A stretch of DNA of 36,605 bases from a virus. Of this stretch, positions 30,273 through 36,605 are shown in pieces. Each line of letters opens with the position of its first letter. The first letter of the stretch is position 1. The translations under genes and the position numbers were made by a program. The DNA is taken from positions 1 through 36,605 of the IMG/VR virus record IMGVR_UViG_3300036046_000144; one strand, written 5' to 3'. The notes under the pieces are model-generated. The model saw only the letters and a list, made by a program, of their open reading frames with translations. It did not search any database and had not been told where the DNA came from.

Positions 30273-30457
30273 AAGTCCGAATAGAGCGTATTCGGACTTT
30301 CGCAAATAGAAATTAGAAATTGGAAAGCTCATAGTTCTGCTATGGGCTTTTTACATTTAAGTAACAAATAAAACAGGCGATTCTTTGAAAAACCATGACC
30401 TCTTCAAAAATCAGCTGTTAAAAAAGCAAAAAGCTCAAGATGTGGCGTCTTGAGCTT
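30273..30457 (+). terminator. three successive hairpins before the tape measure genes
   Basis: Stems: AAGTCCGAAT / ATTCGGACTT (30273-30299); AAAGCTCATAG / CTATGGGCTTT (30324-30350), followed by TTTTTA; and AAGCTCAAGA / TCTTGAGCTT (30431-30457), followed by CTTT. The second is a good intrinsic terminator. The rest of the 30273-30501 gap shows no gene. Confidence 0.7.
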
Positions 30458-30501
30458 CTTTGAATCCCATCCACAAACGAGACTTGAGGATAAGAATATA
30501 G

Positions 30502-30663
30502 ATGGATTTTAACATTGGAGATTGGATAGTGAAAGCTTTAGAGCTTATTCAAACCCATAAAACAGTTCGTAATTTTTGTTACTGCATTTTATTAGTCGCA
30601 GCTTTGTTTCCTTTAGCAAAAGTAATTGAAGCAGCAGCGAAATTGATTGAAGTTATTAAGTAG
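30502..30663 (+). CDS. 53-residue single-span membrane protein
   Basis: A short gene starting MDFNIGDWIVKALELIQTHK and ending just before the tape measure start. One hydrophobic segment (FCYCILLVAALFPLAKVIE, about 27-45) is flanked by basic residues on the N-side. The sequence GAGGATAAG lies about 8 nt upstream. It follows three hairpins and precedes the tape measure gene by 9 bp, so it is probably part of the tail operon. It could be a holin-like or tail-associated membrane peptide; no family recognised. Confidence 0.62.
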   Translation: MDFNIGDWIVKALELIQTHKTVRNFCYCILLVAALFPLAKVIEAAAKLIEVIK

Positions 30664-30672
30664 GTAGCATGT

Positions 30673-32736
30673 ATGAGTAGTACAGTTATTCGGGACTTTT
30701 TAGTTGCCTTAACTTTTAAAACCGATGAAACAGGGTCTAAAAAGTCAGAAGATGCGATGAAGCGCAATGAGAAAGGCGCAAAATTATTAAGTAGTGCATT
30801 GATCGCTTTAGCTAGTACAGCGGTCATTGCTGTTGCAAAAACTGCGAATGAGCTTGAAAAACTGTATTACTCATCAAAAAGAATTGGTGCATCTGCTGAG
30901 AATATTCGAGCTTATGGTGATGCTATTTCGCAGATGGGTGGCAATGCAGAGGGCGCAATTTCATCCCTTGAGAGCGTAGCACGTAAATTACGTGAATCAC
31001 CTGGTTATGAGGGAATGCTCAAAGGATTGGGTGTAAATACCCGAGATCAAAATGGACAAATGCGTGACCGTGTTGAAGTCATGAAAGATTTATCTAAAAC
31101 GTTGCAAGGCATGGAGTATTACAAAGCTAATGCTTATGCAGGTGCTTTGGGAATTGATGAAACCACACTACAAGCTATGCGCGATGGTAAATTTACTTCT
31201 GAAATGGAGAAGTATCAGAAGTTACGCAAAGACATGGGGCTGAGTGATGATTTGGCGAAGTCAGGTCAGGAGTTCTCATACCAATGGCGTGACATGATGA
31301 TGACACTCAAAGCTTTAATGGAAGTCATTTTGATGACCGCAGGTAAAGCTTTGATTCCTGTTTTAAGACTATTAAATCAGCTTATTCAGTTTGTCATTCA
31401 CTGGTTTAGCAAATTAGATCCACAGCTCAAATCATTCTTGGCCACAGGGTTAAAGATTGCATTATTAACAGTGGTGTTCGCTGGTTTATTTACTGCTGTT
31501 GGTAATTTTGTAAAACTCTTGCCATTGCTTAAAGGTGTGTTGAATGTTTTTAGGGCGTTACGTGTTGTGTGGCTTGCTTCGCCCATTGGTATTATTCTTG
31601 CGTTGGCTGCTGCCATTGCCTTGCTTTGGGATGACTTCCAAACATGGAAGAATGGAGGGGAATCCTTAATTGATTGGAGTAAGTGGTCTAATGGTTTGGA
31701 TAGTGCTATCGAATCAATCAAAGACCTATCTGAACGGTTACGCAATTTGGCTCAAAGTTGGATTGAGTTTGGTAAAGGTTCTTATGACAAAGTGGTTGAA
31801 TGGACTTCACGCAATGTTATTGAATCAGTTGCTAAGGCAGGTACAGCGGCAAGTAAGGCTGTGATTGATACTGCAAATGGCATTAATCGTGATGTTAATG
31901 AAAAGGTACGGGCTAATGCGGGTGGTAGGTATGCGTTTAGTTTTGGCAAGGATGTTGATGGGTATATTAAAGAAGCATCCAATAAATATGGTATTCCAGA
32001 AGATGTACTAAGAGGCTTTGTTAAAATGGAGGCTGGTTGGACTGGAAAAATGTCTCCTACAGGGGCAATTGGTACAGGTCAATTTACCCAGAGTACATGG
32101 AATGGTTTGGTTGGAACCAATGAGGGTGATGAAATTGGAATGACTAAAATTAATAAAAATAATTTTAGAAAATCCAATGATCCAAGATGGGATAAAAGAA
32201 CTAATACTTTGGCTACCGGCTTGCTAGCAAAACAAAATGCAGCAATTCTCAAAAAATATGGATTGGCTGCTACAGGTGAGAATTTATATCTTGCCCATAA
32301 TATTGGTGCAGAAACTTTTGCAAGAGCATTGTCAGGAAAAGGGGCAAGCAAAAAAGGTTTGCAAGCCATGAAAGACAATGGGATGAGGCGGGGAGAAACA
32401 CCAGAACAATTTGTAAAAAGGCAAGCTAGTATCTATATGAAGCACTATAAAACTGCAAATGAAACAGTTAAAAATGATGTTGCTTCTCAAACCCCGATAA
32501 ATAAGGAAGGATTGGCAAGAATGGCTCAAAATGCGAGCATTCCTGAAAAGAATAATCATTTAGTTCCAGCCAATGCTGCTTCGAACCCTTCTAACAAAAA
32601 GGTTGAACTGCATCAAAAAACCGACATTCATATTTCAGGGGTTTCTGATCCTATCAAAGCAGCTAAAACCATTCAACAGGAACAAAATGCCGTTAATCTT
32701 CAAATGGGTAGGAATGCAAGAGGTATTTTTGATTAA
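30673..32736 (+). CDS. tape measure protein with lytic transglycosylase domain
   Basis: A 687-residue tail length protein. Residues 1-200 are helical and coiled; hydrophobic segments lie at about 225-330 (LKIALLTVVFAGLFTAVGNF, WLASPIGIILALAAAIALLW), as in tape measure proteins that cross the inner membrane. Residues about 428-590 form a lysozyme-like transglycosylase: YIKEASNKYGIPEDVLRGFV with Glu453 in KMEAGW as catalytic residue, PTGAIGTGQFTQSTWNGLVG and NLYLAHNIGAETFARAL. On injection it should open the peptidoglycan. At the usual 0.15 nm per residue the tail would be about 100 nm. Its stop is shared as TTAA with the convergent LprI gene. Confidence 0.9.
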   Translation: MSSTVIRDFLVALTFKTDETGSKKSEDAMKRNEKGAKLLSSALIALASTAVIAVAKTANELEKLYYSSKRIGASAENIRAYGDAISQMGGNAEGAISSLESVARKLRESPGYEGMLKGLGVNTRDQNGQMRDRVEVMKDLSKTLQGMEYYKANAYAGALGIDETTLQAMRDGKFTSEMEKYQKLRKDMGLSDDLAKSGQEFSYQWRDMMMTLKALMEVILMTAGKALIPVLRLLNQLIQFVIHWFSKLDPQLKSFLATGLKIALLTVVFAGLFTAVGNFVKLLPLLKGVLNVFRALRVVWLASPIGIILALAAAIALLWDDFQTWKNGGESLIDWSKWSNGLDSAIESIKDLSERLRNLAQSWIEFGKGSYDKVVEWTSRNVIESVAKAGTAASKAVIDTANGINRDVNEKVRANAGGRYAFSFGKDVDGYIKEASNKYGIPEDVLRGFVKMEAGWTGKMSPTGAIGTGQFTQSTWNGLVGTNEGDEIGMTKINKNNFRKSNDPRWDKRTNTLATGLLAKQNAAILKKYGLAATGENLYLAHNIGAETFARALSGKGASKKGLQAMKDNGMRRGETPEQFVKRQASIYMKHYKTANETVKNDVASQTPINKEGLARMAQNASIPEKNNHLVPANAASNPSNKKVELHQKTDIHISGVSDPIKAAKTIQQEQNAVNLQMGRNARGIFD

Positions 32737-33092
32737 AACGATTCAATGTCGTTCTGTAGTTGTAATGCTCTTTTGTTATTTAAATCTACGATGCAATTAG
32801 CATGGTTATTTATCTCTTGATGATAGGTACTGTATGTTTCGCAATAACTATCTCGATATTTTAACCATGCTTTTTGCGAATTTATTAATGAAGTTACGGC
32901 AAATTTATCTGATGGCATTTCTTTTTTAGTTTTAGAAAGCAACTGACTATATTTTTGGTTGACTTCTTTTAGTGACTGTTTTTGAAAGCATGTCGCCACA
33001 TCACTTGGATTTTTTGAATTTGCTTCACAATCCCCAGCAGCATAAACCCCAGCACTAAGTGTGCAGCATAAAAGCAATAGTAGTTTTTTCAT
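32733..33092 (-). CDS. LprI-family secreted protein, lysozyme-inhibitor homologue
   Basis: A 119-residue protein with a signal peptide (MKKLLLLLCCTLSAGVYA, cleavage before AGDCEA). The mature part has four cysteines (DCEAN, ATCFQKQ, SYCETY, ANCIVD) and the helical DUF1311/LprI layout with SLINSQKAWLKYRDSYCETY. LprI proteins are known as periplasmic or cell-surface inhibitors of lysozyme-type enzymes. It is on the minus strand against the tail genes, last in the Mnt-like operon, and convergent with the tape measure gene. It is most likely a lysogenic-conversion gene. Inhibition of a phage transglycosylase is my hypothesis. Confidence 0.78.
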   Translation of the reverse strand: MKKLLLLLCCTLSAGVYAAGDCEANSKNPSDVATCFQKQSLKEVNQKYSQLLSKTKKEMPSDKFAVTSLINSQKAWLKYRDSYCETYSTYHQEINNHANCIVDLNNKRALQLQNDIESF

Positions 33093-33553
33093 TATTGAGA
33101 TTCTCTAATTGTTTCAACTGTAGTTAGGTTATCAGATTTTTGGACTTTTTGTTTTTGTTCAAAATCCTTGTAGTCTTTCTCTGTTGGGATGTAATCATGG
33201 GCTGCATGTTCTGATCGCTCAGCCTCAACAGCTTCCTCAACATCTTGAATATGAGATTGATCTGCTTTTGTATTTGTGACGATCTTAGGTTGTTCCTTGT
33301 TGGACTTGCTTTTATCAATTGCTATAAAAATTGATATTCCGACAACAACAGTAATTACAAAGAGAGATAATTTTAAGATAGAGCCTAGGCAACTACCTTT
33401 TGATTTAGTCTCATCTGAGCTAAAGTTTTCTATTTCAAAATTATTTCCACAACCTTTACATGTGTATTTTGATGTGAAGAATCCTGATTTGCTTGGTGTA
33501 TAGCGAGTTTGCTTGCTATTGCAATATGGACACCTTGGTCTAGGATCGCTCAT
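33092..33553 (-). CDS. zinc-ribbon single-span membrane protein
   Basis: A 153-residue protein. A zinc ribbon (Cys8, Cys11, Cys32, Cys35 in CPYC and CKGC) is followed by one membrane segment at about 56-79 (CLGSILKLSLFVITVVVGIS) and a long acidic, probably periplasmic, tail of about 70 residues. By the charge pattern the ribbon is cytoplasmic. It starts immediately after the Mnt-like gene stop and overlaps the LprI gene by one base. The operon position equals sieA in P22, which is also a membrane protein, but no sequence similarity is evident. Confidence 0.68.
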   Translation of the reverse strand: MSDPRPRCPYCNSKQTRYTPSKSGFFTSKYTCKGCGNNFEIENFSSDETKSKGSCLGSILKLSLFVITVVVGISIFIAIDKSKSNKEQPKIVTNTKADQSHIQDVEEAVEAERSEHAAHDYIPTEKDYKDFEQKQKVQKSDNLTTVETIRESQ

Positions 33554-33799
33554 TTATTCCCCCTTGTTAACAAGTGCCTCGGCAAGAGTATGAATAGTCA
33601 TATTCATATTCTTAATTTCTTTCCTTAGTTCATCAATTTCACTTTCTTGTGATTGGGTGGTTTCAAAACTTTGTTCTAGGCGTAGGCATATTTCAGCATT
33701 CATTGAACGGTTGTGTTCTTTGGCAGACTGGGAAACTTTATCTCGCAGATCTTCAGACCATCTTAATTTGTATTGAGGGTCTCTTTGATTTTCACTCAT
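33554..33799 (-). CDS. Mnt-like ribbon-helix-helix repressor
   Basis: An 81-residue repressor. ATG 33799 (MSENQRDPQYKLRWSEDLRD) is chosen because longer frames run back through the divergent promoters. Residues 6-45 are a ribbon-helix-helix domain whose RDPQYKLRWSEDLRDKVSQS and NRSMNAEICLRLEQSF parallel P22 Mnt (RDDPHFNFRMPMEVREKLKF, GRSMNSELL). The C-terminal helix (SQESEIDELRKEIKNMNMTI) would make the tetramerising coiled coil, also as in Mnt. It should bind the repeats at 33846-33901 and repress the antirepressor promoter in the lysogen. Confidence 0.85.
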   Translation of the reverse strand: MSENQRDPQYKLRWSEDLRDKVSQSAKEHNRSMNAEICLRLEQSFETTQSQESEIDELRKEIKNMNMTIHTLAEALVNKGE

Positions 33800-33830
33800 A
33801 AAATTTATATACCGCAAAAATAGCATACTC

Positions 33831-33901
33831 ATAATAATGAACCATAGAGGTGCTTGACAATGGTCGCAGAGAGGTACATTATTTATAAACCAAAGAGGTA
33901 C
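33831..33901. promoter_or_regulatory. immI-like divergent promoters with three operators
   Basis: Rightward promoter: TTGACA (33854-33859), 17 bp, CATTAT (33877-33882). Leftward promoter: TTGTCA (33855-33860, minus), 18 bp, TATTAT (33831-33836). The two -35 boxes share TTGACAA. Three direct repeats AGAGGTRC start at 33846, 33870 and 33894, exactly 24 bp apart, one in each spacer and one downstream of the rightward -10. They are the likely operators for the two ribbon-helix-helix proteins. Confidence 0.75.
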
Positions 33902-33912
33902 TAGAGGCAAAT

Positions 33913-34101
33913 ATGGAACTTCCAACAAAACCGATAAAGAGTGGCAGTCAACGAACTAAAGTTCAGTACAACCTGCGAATTGAAACAGAATTATTGGATT
34001 GGTTAAAAAAACAAGGAGAAGTATATGAGAGACCAGTAAATTTTTTAATTAACCATGCCGTCAAACAAATGAAAGCAGAAATAGAGAGTGCGAAAGCATG
34101 A
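33913..34101 (+). CDS. Arc-like ribbon-helix-helix regulator
   Basis: A 62-residue protein starting MELPTKPIKSGSQRTKVQYN. The segment KVQYNLRIETELLDWLKKQG and the helix RPVNFLINHAVKQMKAEIE form a ribbon-helix-helix dimer fold as in P22 Arc. A strand residue pattern (Q-Y-N-L-R) resembles Arc's QFNLRW. It is the first gene of the rightward immI-like transcript, ahead of the antirepressor. As in P22 it would damp that transcript after induction. Confidence 0.78.
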   Translation: MELPTKPIKSGSQRTKVQYNLRIETELLDWLKKQGEVYERPVNFLINHAVKQMKAEIESAKA

Positions 34102-34114
34102 AATCAATAGACAA

Positions 34115-34179
34115 CAAAAAAGCCCAACACTTGCAGGCGGCGGGCTTGATTGATGTCGCTATCTACAAGGAAAGACAAC
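34115..34179 (-). ncRNA. possible sar-like antisense RNA over the antirepressor start
   Basis: On the minus strand, -35 TTTACA (34209-34214), a 17-bp spacer and -10 TAAAGT (34186-34191) would start a transcript near 34179. It would run to a hairpin AAGCCC / GGGCTT (34120-34147) followed by a T run. The RNA of about 65 nt is complementary to the antirepressor's ribosome binding site. P22 has the sar RNA (about 70 nt) at the same place. The promoter is modest and the hairpin has a long loop, so this is a hypothesis. Confidence 0.35.
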
Positions 34180-35043
34180 ATGTCTACTTTAACATTAAGT
34201 TTTAACGATGTAAATTTTTCACCAGTACAGCACGACAATCAAATTTGGTTGTCATCTAGCGAATTAGCTTCAGCATTAGGTTATTCTCGTTCAGACAAGG
34301 TTACTCAAATCTATACACGTAATTCTGATGAATTTACTGAAAAAATGACGCAAATTATTGATATTTCCGAGAACCTCAATTTGGGGGTCTCGAATTTAGT
34401 ATCAAAAGTCCGTATTTTTTCATTACGTGGCTGTCATCTTATAGCAATGCTTGCTCGTACATCTGTTGCTAAAGAATTTCGTAAGTGGGTGCTTGATATT
34501 TTGGATAAAGAGGTTGGTAAGCCAATAGTCAAGACTCATAAATCTGAACGAGAGCCTCTTACCAACGCTGTAAATTTATTGGTTGCTAAAACAAAGCATC
34601 TAAATTACAGCGACGCATATAAACTGGTTCATCAGCGATTTAATGTTCAGCATATTGATGAGATTGCATTTGATGCTATTCCTATTGCGGTTGAATATGT
34701 ACATCATCTAATTGCTTTGTATAGTAGTGCAGGTAAACAAGGTTCATTGTTTGATAAAGATATGTATGAGCTTATTCGAGAATTTACAGAATCTGTATTA
34801 AGTCAAAACTTTATGATGCAAGATGTTTGGAAAGCTCTCATGCTGATCAACAAAAGCGACATGATGTATTACTCAAAATACGTTCTTGACTCAAATAAGC
34901 TTGCACGCAAGGTTAGTATTGAATTGGATTTCAAAACAAGGAAGGGTGTGCCATTGGTAAGCCCAGATTTGAAACAAATCAATTTTCATAGTGGGACTAT
35001 TTTTGGGGTTAACCCAAAATGGTTTAATGCGCCATCTTGGTAA
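34180..35043 (+). CDS. phage antirepressor with Bro-N domain
   Basis: A 287-residue protein. ATG 34180 (MSTLTLSFNDVNFSPVQHDN) follows AAGGAAAGACAAC; an in-frame start at 34150 is less good. The Bro-N domain (about 5-105) shows IWLSSSELASALGYSRSDKV, the TQIYTRNSDEFTEKM part, and FSLRGCHLIAMLARTSVAKE plus FRKWVLDILDKE. The C-terminal domain (about 125-287) is helical and probably binds the target repressor. It is the analogue of P22 Ant, able to inactivate a CI-type repressor and so induce lysis. The next element is a terminator at 35068. Confidence 0.88.
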   Translation: MSTLTLSFNDVNFSPVQHDNQIWLSSSELASALGYSRSDKVTQIYTRNSDEFTEKMTQIIDISENLNLGVSNLVSKVRIFSLRGCHLIAMLARTSVAKEFRKWVLDILDKEVGKPIVKTHKSEREPLTNAVNLLVAKTKHLNYSDAYKLVHQRFNVQHIDEIAFDAIPIAVEYVHHLIALYSSAGKQGSLFDKDMYELIREFTESVLSQNFMMQDVWKALMLINKSDMMYYSKYVLDSNKLARKVSIELDFKTRKGVPLVSPDLKQINFHSGTIFGVNPKWFNAPSW

Positions 35044-35067
35044 AACATAAAGTTTAACTAACTTAAT

Positions 35068-35095
35068 AACCCACTCGATTTGAGTGGGTTTTTTA
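35068..35095 (+). terminator. intrinsic terminator after the antirepressor
   Basis: A perfect 9-bp stem AACCCACTC / GAGTGGGTT, GATTT loop, T6. The stem is identical to that at 1930. Confidence 0.9.
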
Positions 35096-35132
35096 TAGTA
35101 GTTTTTTCATTTTAAATTTCCTTAACAGGTTC

Positions 35133-35161
35133 ACGCATAAAATATACACAAATTTATGCGT
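35133..35161. promoter_or_regulatory. inverted repeat upstream of the 35219 gene
   Basis: A perfect 9-bp inverted repeat ACGCATAAA / TTTATGCGT with an 11-bp centre, followed by another half-site GCATAAAA at 35168. A -10-like TATGAT lies just downstream (35178). It could be an autoregulatory operator for the two-gene cassette that follows. Confidence 0.55.
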
Positions 35162-35218
35162 AAAAGCATAAAAGTGGTATGATGGAGTATATGGTACGAT
35201 ATAAATTGGGTTGGTGTT

Positions 35219-35557
35219 ATGAAATCCGTCCGAGCAAGAACAATGGATAGAGCTACTTGCTTTAAAGATACGGGCAACACGTATCAAGCTTTTGTTGAGC
35301 CAAAAAAAAGAACTTTTCAATTCCGTATTATCAAAAAAGATTCAATTCGCCTTGCTTACTATTATAGTGGCAATACTGTTGTACGCTTTTGGCAAGAAGT
35401 TGCTCATCAAATTAACACTAGAACTGTTAATCAAGAAAAGTACTTTGATATAGATAACTTAGCTAGATTAGCTAAGGAAGAATCGTTTACAATGCCACGA
35501 GGTTTAACCCGCGAGCAAAGACGAGAATGGGCGAAGAGAAATCTAATCAACAAGTAG
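35219..35557 (+). CDS. hypothetical protein, first gene of a two-gene cassette
   Basis: A 112-residue basic protein starting MKSVRARTMDRATCFKDTGN. The first half looks beta-rich (TYQAFVEPKKRTFQFRIIKK, IRLAYYYSGNTVVRFWQEVA) and the end is helical and basic (RGLTREQRREWAKRNL). The upstream palindrome and own promoter-like sequence suggest expression independent of the tail operon. It overlaps the next gene by 31 bp. It could be the antitoxin of a toxin-antitoxin pair, but I do not recognise the family. Confidence 0.6.
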   Translation: MKSVRARTMDRATCFKDTGNTYQAFVEPKKRTFQFRIIKKDSIRLAYYYSGNTVVRFWQEVAHQINTRTVNQEKYFDIDNLARLAKEESFTMPRGLTREQRREWAKRNLINK

Positions 35558-35952
35558 AACAATACAGTATTGCTTTTGGCTTAACCTTTAATAAATATTA
35601 TGCAGAATCATATTCAGAAAATACACTGGATTTGATTGATGATTTTATTGACCATTATGAAGCTAATGGATTTAAGGACTGGATAGGAAAAGTTGCCCAA
35701 TCCAATAGAGTTCCTGAGAATTATGAAAATAGAGATGATTTAATCAAGAAAGCAAATAAATACAATCTTTGGCATGTTCATATTGGTGATCCACGTTGGG
35801 AAACTCCCGCACATGGGAAATTCAAAACATCTGAATGGGTGCTACATCTCAGAAGAGTGGGTAAGAAAATTGTTTTACTAGAACTGGGTTGGCACAACCC
35901 TATGTATCTACCAAAAGATAAAATTCTCAAAGAAGATTTCATTGATGTTTAA
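35527..35952 (+). CDS. hypothetical protein, possible RelE/YafO-type toxin
   Basis: A 141-residue protein starting MGEEKSNQQVEQYSIAFGLT, after GACGAGA. The core has helix TLDLIDDFIDHYEANGFKDW, then NLWHVHIGDPRWETPAHGKF, a strand SEWVLHLRRVGKKIVLLELG and the end WHNPMYLPKD. The order helices, a VHIG strand and LLELG strand recalls RelE-fold toxins that act on mRNA or ribosomes (such as YafO). Catalytic residues cannot be assigned. The start inside the upstream gene fits a coupled pair. The call is tentative. Confidence 0.5.
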   Translation: MGEEKSNQQVEQYSIAFGLTFNKYYAESYSENTLDLIDDFIDHYEANGFKDWIGKVAQSNRVPENYENRDDLIKKANKYNLWHVHIGDPRWETPAHGKFKTSEWVLHLRRVGKKIVLLELGWHNPMYLPKDKILKEDFIDV

Positions 35953-35981
35953 ATACGATATTTTTAATTGAATCCTTAAAG

Positions 35982-36003
35982 CCACTCTCTTGAGTGGTTT
36001 TTT
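35982..36003 (+). terminator. intrinsic terminator before the baseplate gene
   Basis: A 6-bp stem CCACTC / GAGTGG with a TCTT loop, followed by T7. It ends 17 bp before the next ATG. Confidence 0.78.
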
Positions 36004-36020
36004 ATTGCTTGGAGAAAAGT

Positions 36021-36605
36021 ATGGCATTACCAGCAATAGTGCAATCCGCACTAAGCCAAGCGGCACAATATAACAGCGGGATCGAAACTGTAGGTTCACT
36101 TCTGTTTGCTAAGAAACGAACAATCATGGGTCTATTTGCAGATGTCACGATCGAGGAGCAGCATAGTGATGAACTGAATATTACCGAGCATCCAGTCGAA
36201 ACAGGTTCCCCCATTTCTGATCATGCCTATATGACTCCACCAGAAGTGACGATTAAATTGGGTTGGTCAGAAAGTGCAGGAAAGCTAAATAATTTGCTCG
36301 GTAATAGTTTTATTGCAGGCTCTCCTTCGCTAATTGCGATCTATGAAGCATTACGAGTACTACAGCGGAACGCCGTTAGATTGGTGATCATGACAGGTAA
36401 GCGACTCTATACAGATATGTTGATTAAGTCGTTAAAGGTAACAACAGACCTTGATACTGAGAATGCTTTGATTGTCACAATGACTTTGAAAAAAGTGATT
36501 ATCACAAGTACTCAAGAAACCAATCTGAGAATTGAGCAGCAAAAAGAGCCTGAAGCTACTGCCGGTGCAGTAGATGCAGGGGTAGTGCAACCAAAACCTG
36601 CTGAT
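36021..36605 (+). CDS. Dit-like tail / baseplate protein, N-terminal part
   Basis: The frame opens at ATG 36021 after GGAGAAAAGT and runs past the window edge (195 residues seen). The start MALPAIVQSALSQAAQYNSG and the core ADVTIEEQHSDELNITEHPV, followed by SDHAYMTPPEVTIKLGW, are the N-terminal domain of Dit-like tail proteins. This protein forms the hub ring at the tip of the tube, next to the tape measure. It is the first tail gene after the inserted immI-like block, and the normal tail gene order resumes here. Confidence 0.85.
   Translation, partial: MALPAIVQSALSQAAQYNSGIETVGSLLFAKKRTIMGLFADVTIEEQHSDELNITEHPVETGSPISDHAYMTPPEVTIKLGWSESAGKLNNLLGNSFIAGSPSLIAIYEALRVLQRNAVRLVIMTGKRLYTDMLIKSLKVTTDLDTENALIVTMTLKKVIITSTQETNLRIEQQKEPEATAGAVDAGVVQPKPAD

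Noticed and set aside
35093-35320. Minus-strand open frame with many aromatic residues
   Set aside because: It runs antisense to the terminator, the inverted repeat and the start of the better supported plus-strand gene at 35219; no ribosome binding site.
1-36605. Insertion sequences or transposases
   Set aside because: No transposase-like gene and no terminal inverted repeats with target duplications were seen.

Overview
The window looks like the left two thirds of a temperate phage genome integrated in a low-GC gammaproteobacterial chromosome, most likely Acinetobacter. I base that on the protein set (the DUF2280 small terminase, DUF1073 portal, DUF2213 protease, DUF2184 capsid, DUF3383/DUF3277 tail and Dit-like module, and the Arc/Mnt and AlpA regulators), the AT-rich codon use and the compact overlapping genes. 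The right end of the phage, with lysis genes, baseplate, fibres and the second attachment site, lies outside the window.

Layout. 1-1955: chromosomal flank with a YadG/YadH-type ABC exporter (minus strand) and one small membrane-anchored coiled-coil gene. 1897-2490: a truncated integrase, a 19-nt fragment that looks like a tRNA 3' end (probable attachment site) and AT-rich DNA. No complete integrase is present. 2479-7470: a leftward early operon with an AlpA-like regulator, small conserved phage proteins, a sliding-clamp-like protein, a 497-residue repeat protein and an ERF-family annealing protein. 7544-9628: a lambda-like immunity region. It has a CI/LexA-type repressor with three small genes behind it (the position of rex in lambda), one of them frameshifted. 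Seven copies of an operator close to TACCTGNNAGGTA lie over two divergent promoters, PL and PR. 9629-15764: the rightward early operon, with Cro, a PP-loop PAPS-reductase-like enzyme, a replication initiator with an iteron origin inside its gene, a TGT-like protein, nucleases and a Q-like antiterminator. 15754-15940: a late promoter followed by two terminators, the expected target of Q.

15963-36605: the late operon. First come small accessory genes (a secreted six-cysteine peptide, a nuclease, a metallopeptidase-like protein), then DNA packaging, head (portal, morphogenesis protein, protease with a nested scaffold, cement protein, capsid), neck and tail. The tail assembly chaperone has a lambda-like -1 frameshift site (GGGAAAT), and the tape measure protein carries a lytic transglycosylase domain. 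The DUF3383 (sheath-like) and DUF3277 pair suggests a contractile tail.

The most interesting part is 32733-35043, inserted between the tape measure gene and the baseplate genes. It reproduces the organisation of the phage P22 immI region: a Mnt-like repressor reading left, an Arc-like repressor and a Bro-N antirepressor reading right, overlapping divergent promoters with three evenly spaced operator repeats, and a possible sar-like antisense RNA between arc and ant. Behind the Mnt-like gene, where P22 carries sieA, lie a zinc-ribbon membrane protein and a secreted LprI-family lysozyme-inhibitor homologue. The latter is convergent with the tape measure gene that encodes the phage's own muralytic domain, which suggests a prophage-encoded block to superinfection at the peptidoglycan step. 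A possible two-gene toxin-antitoxin-like cassette follows at 35219-35952.
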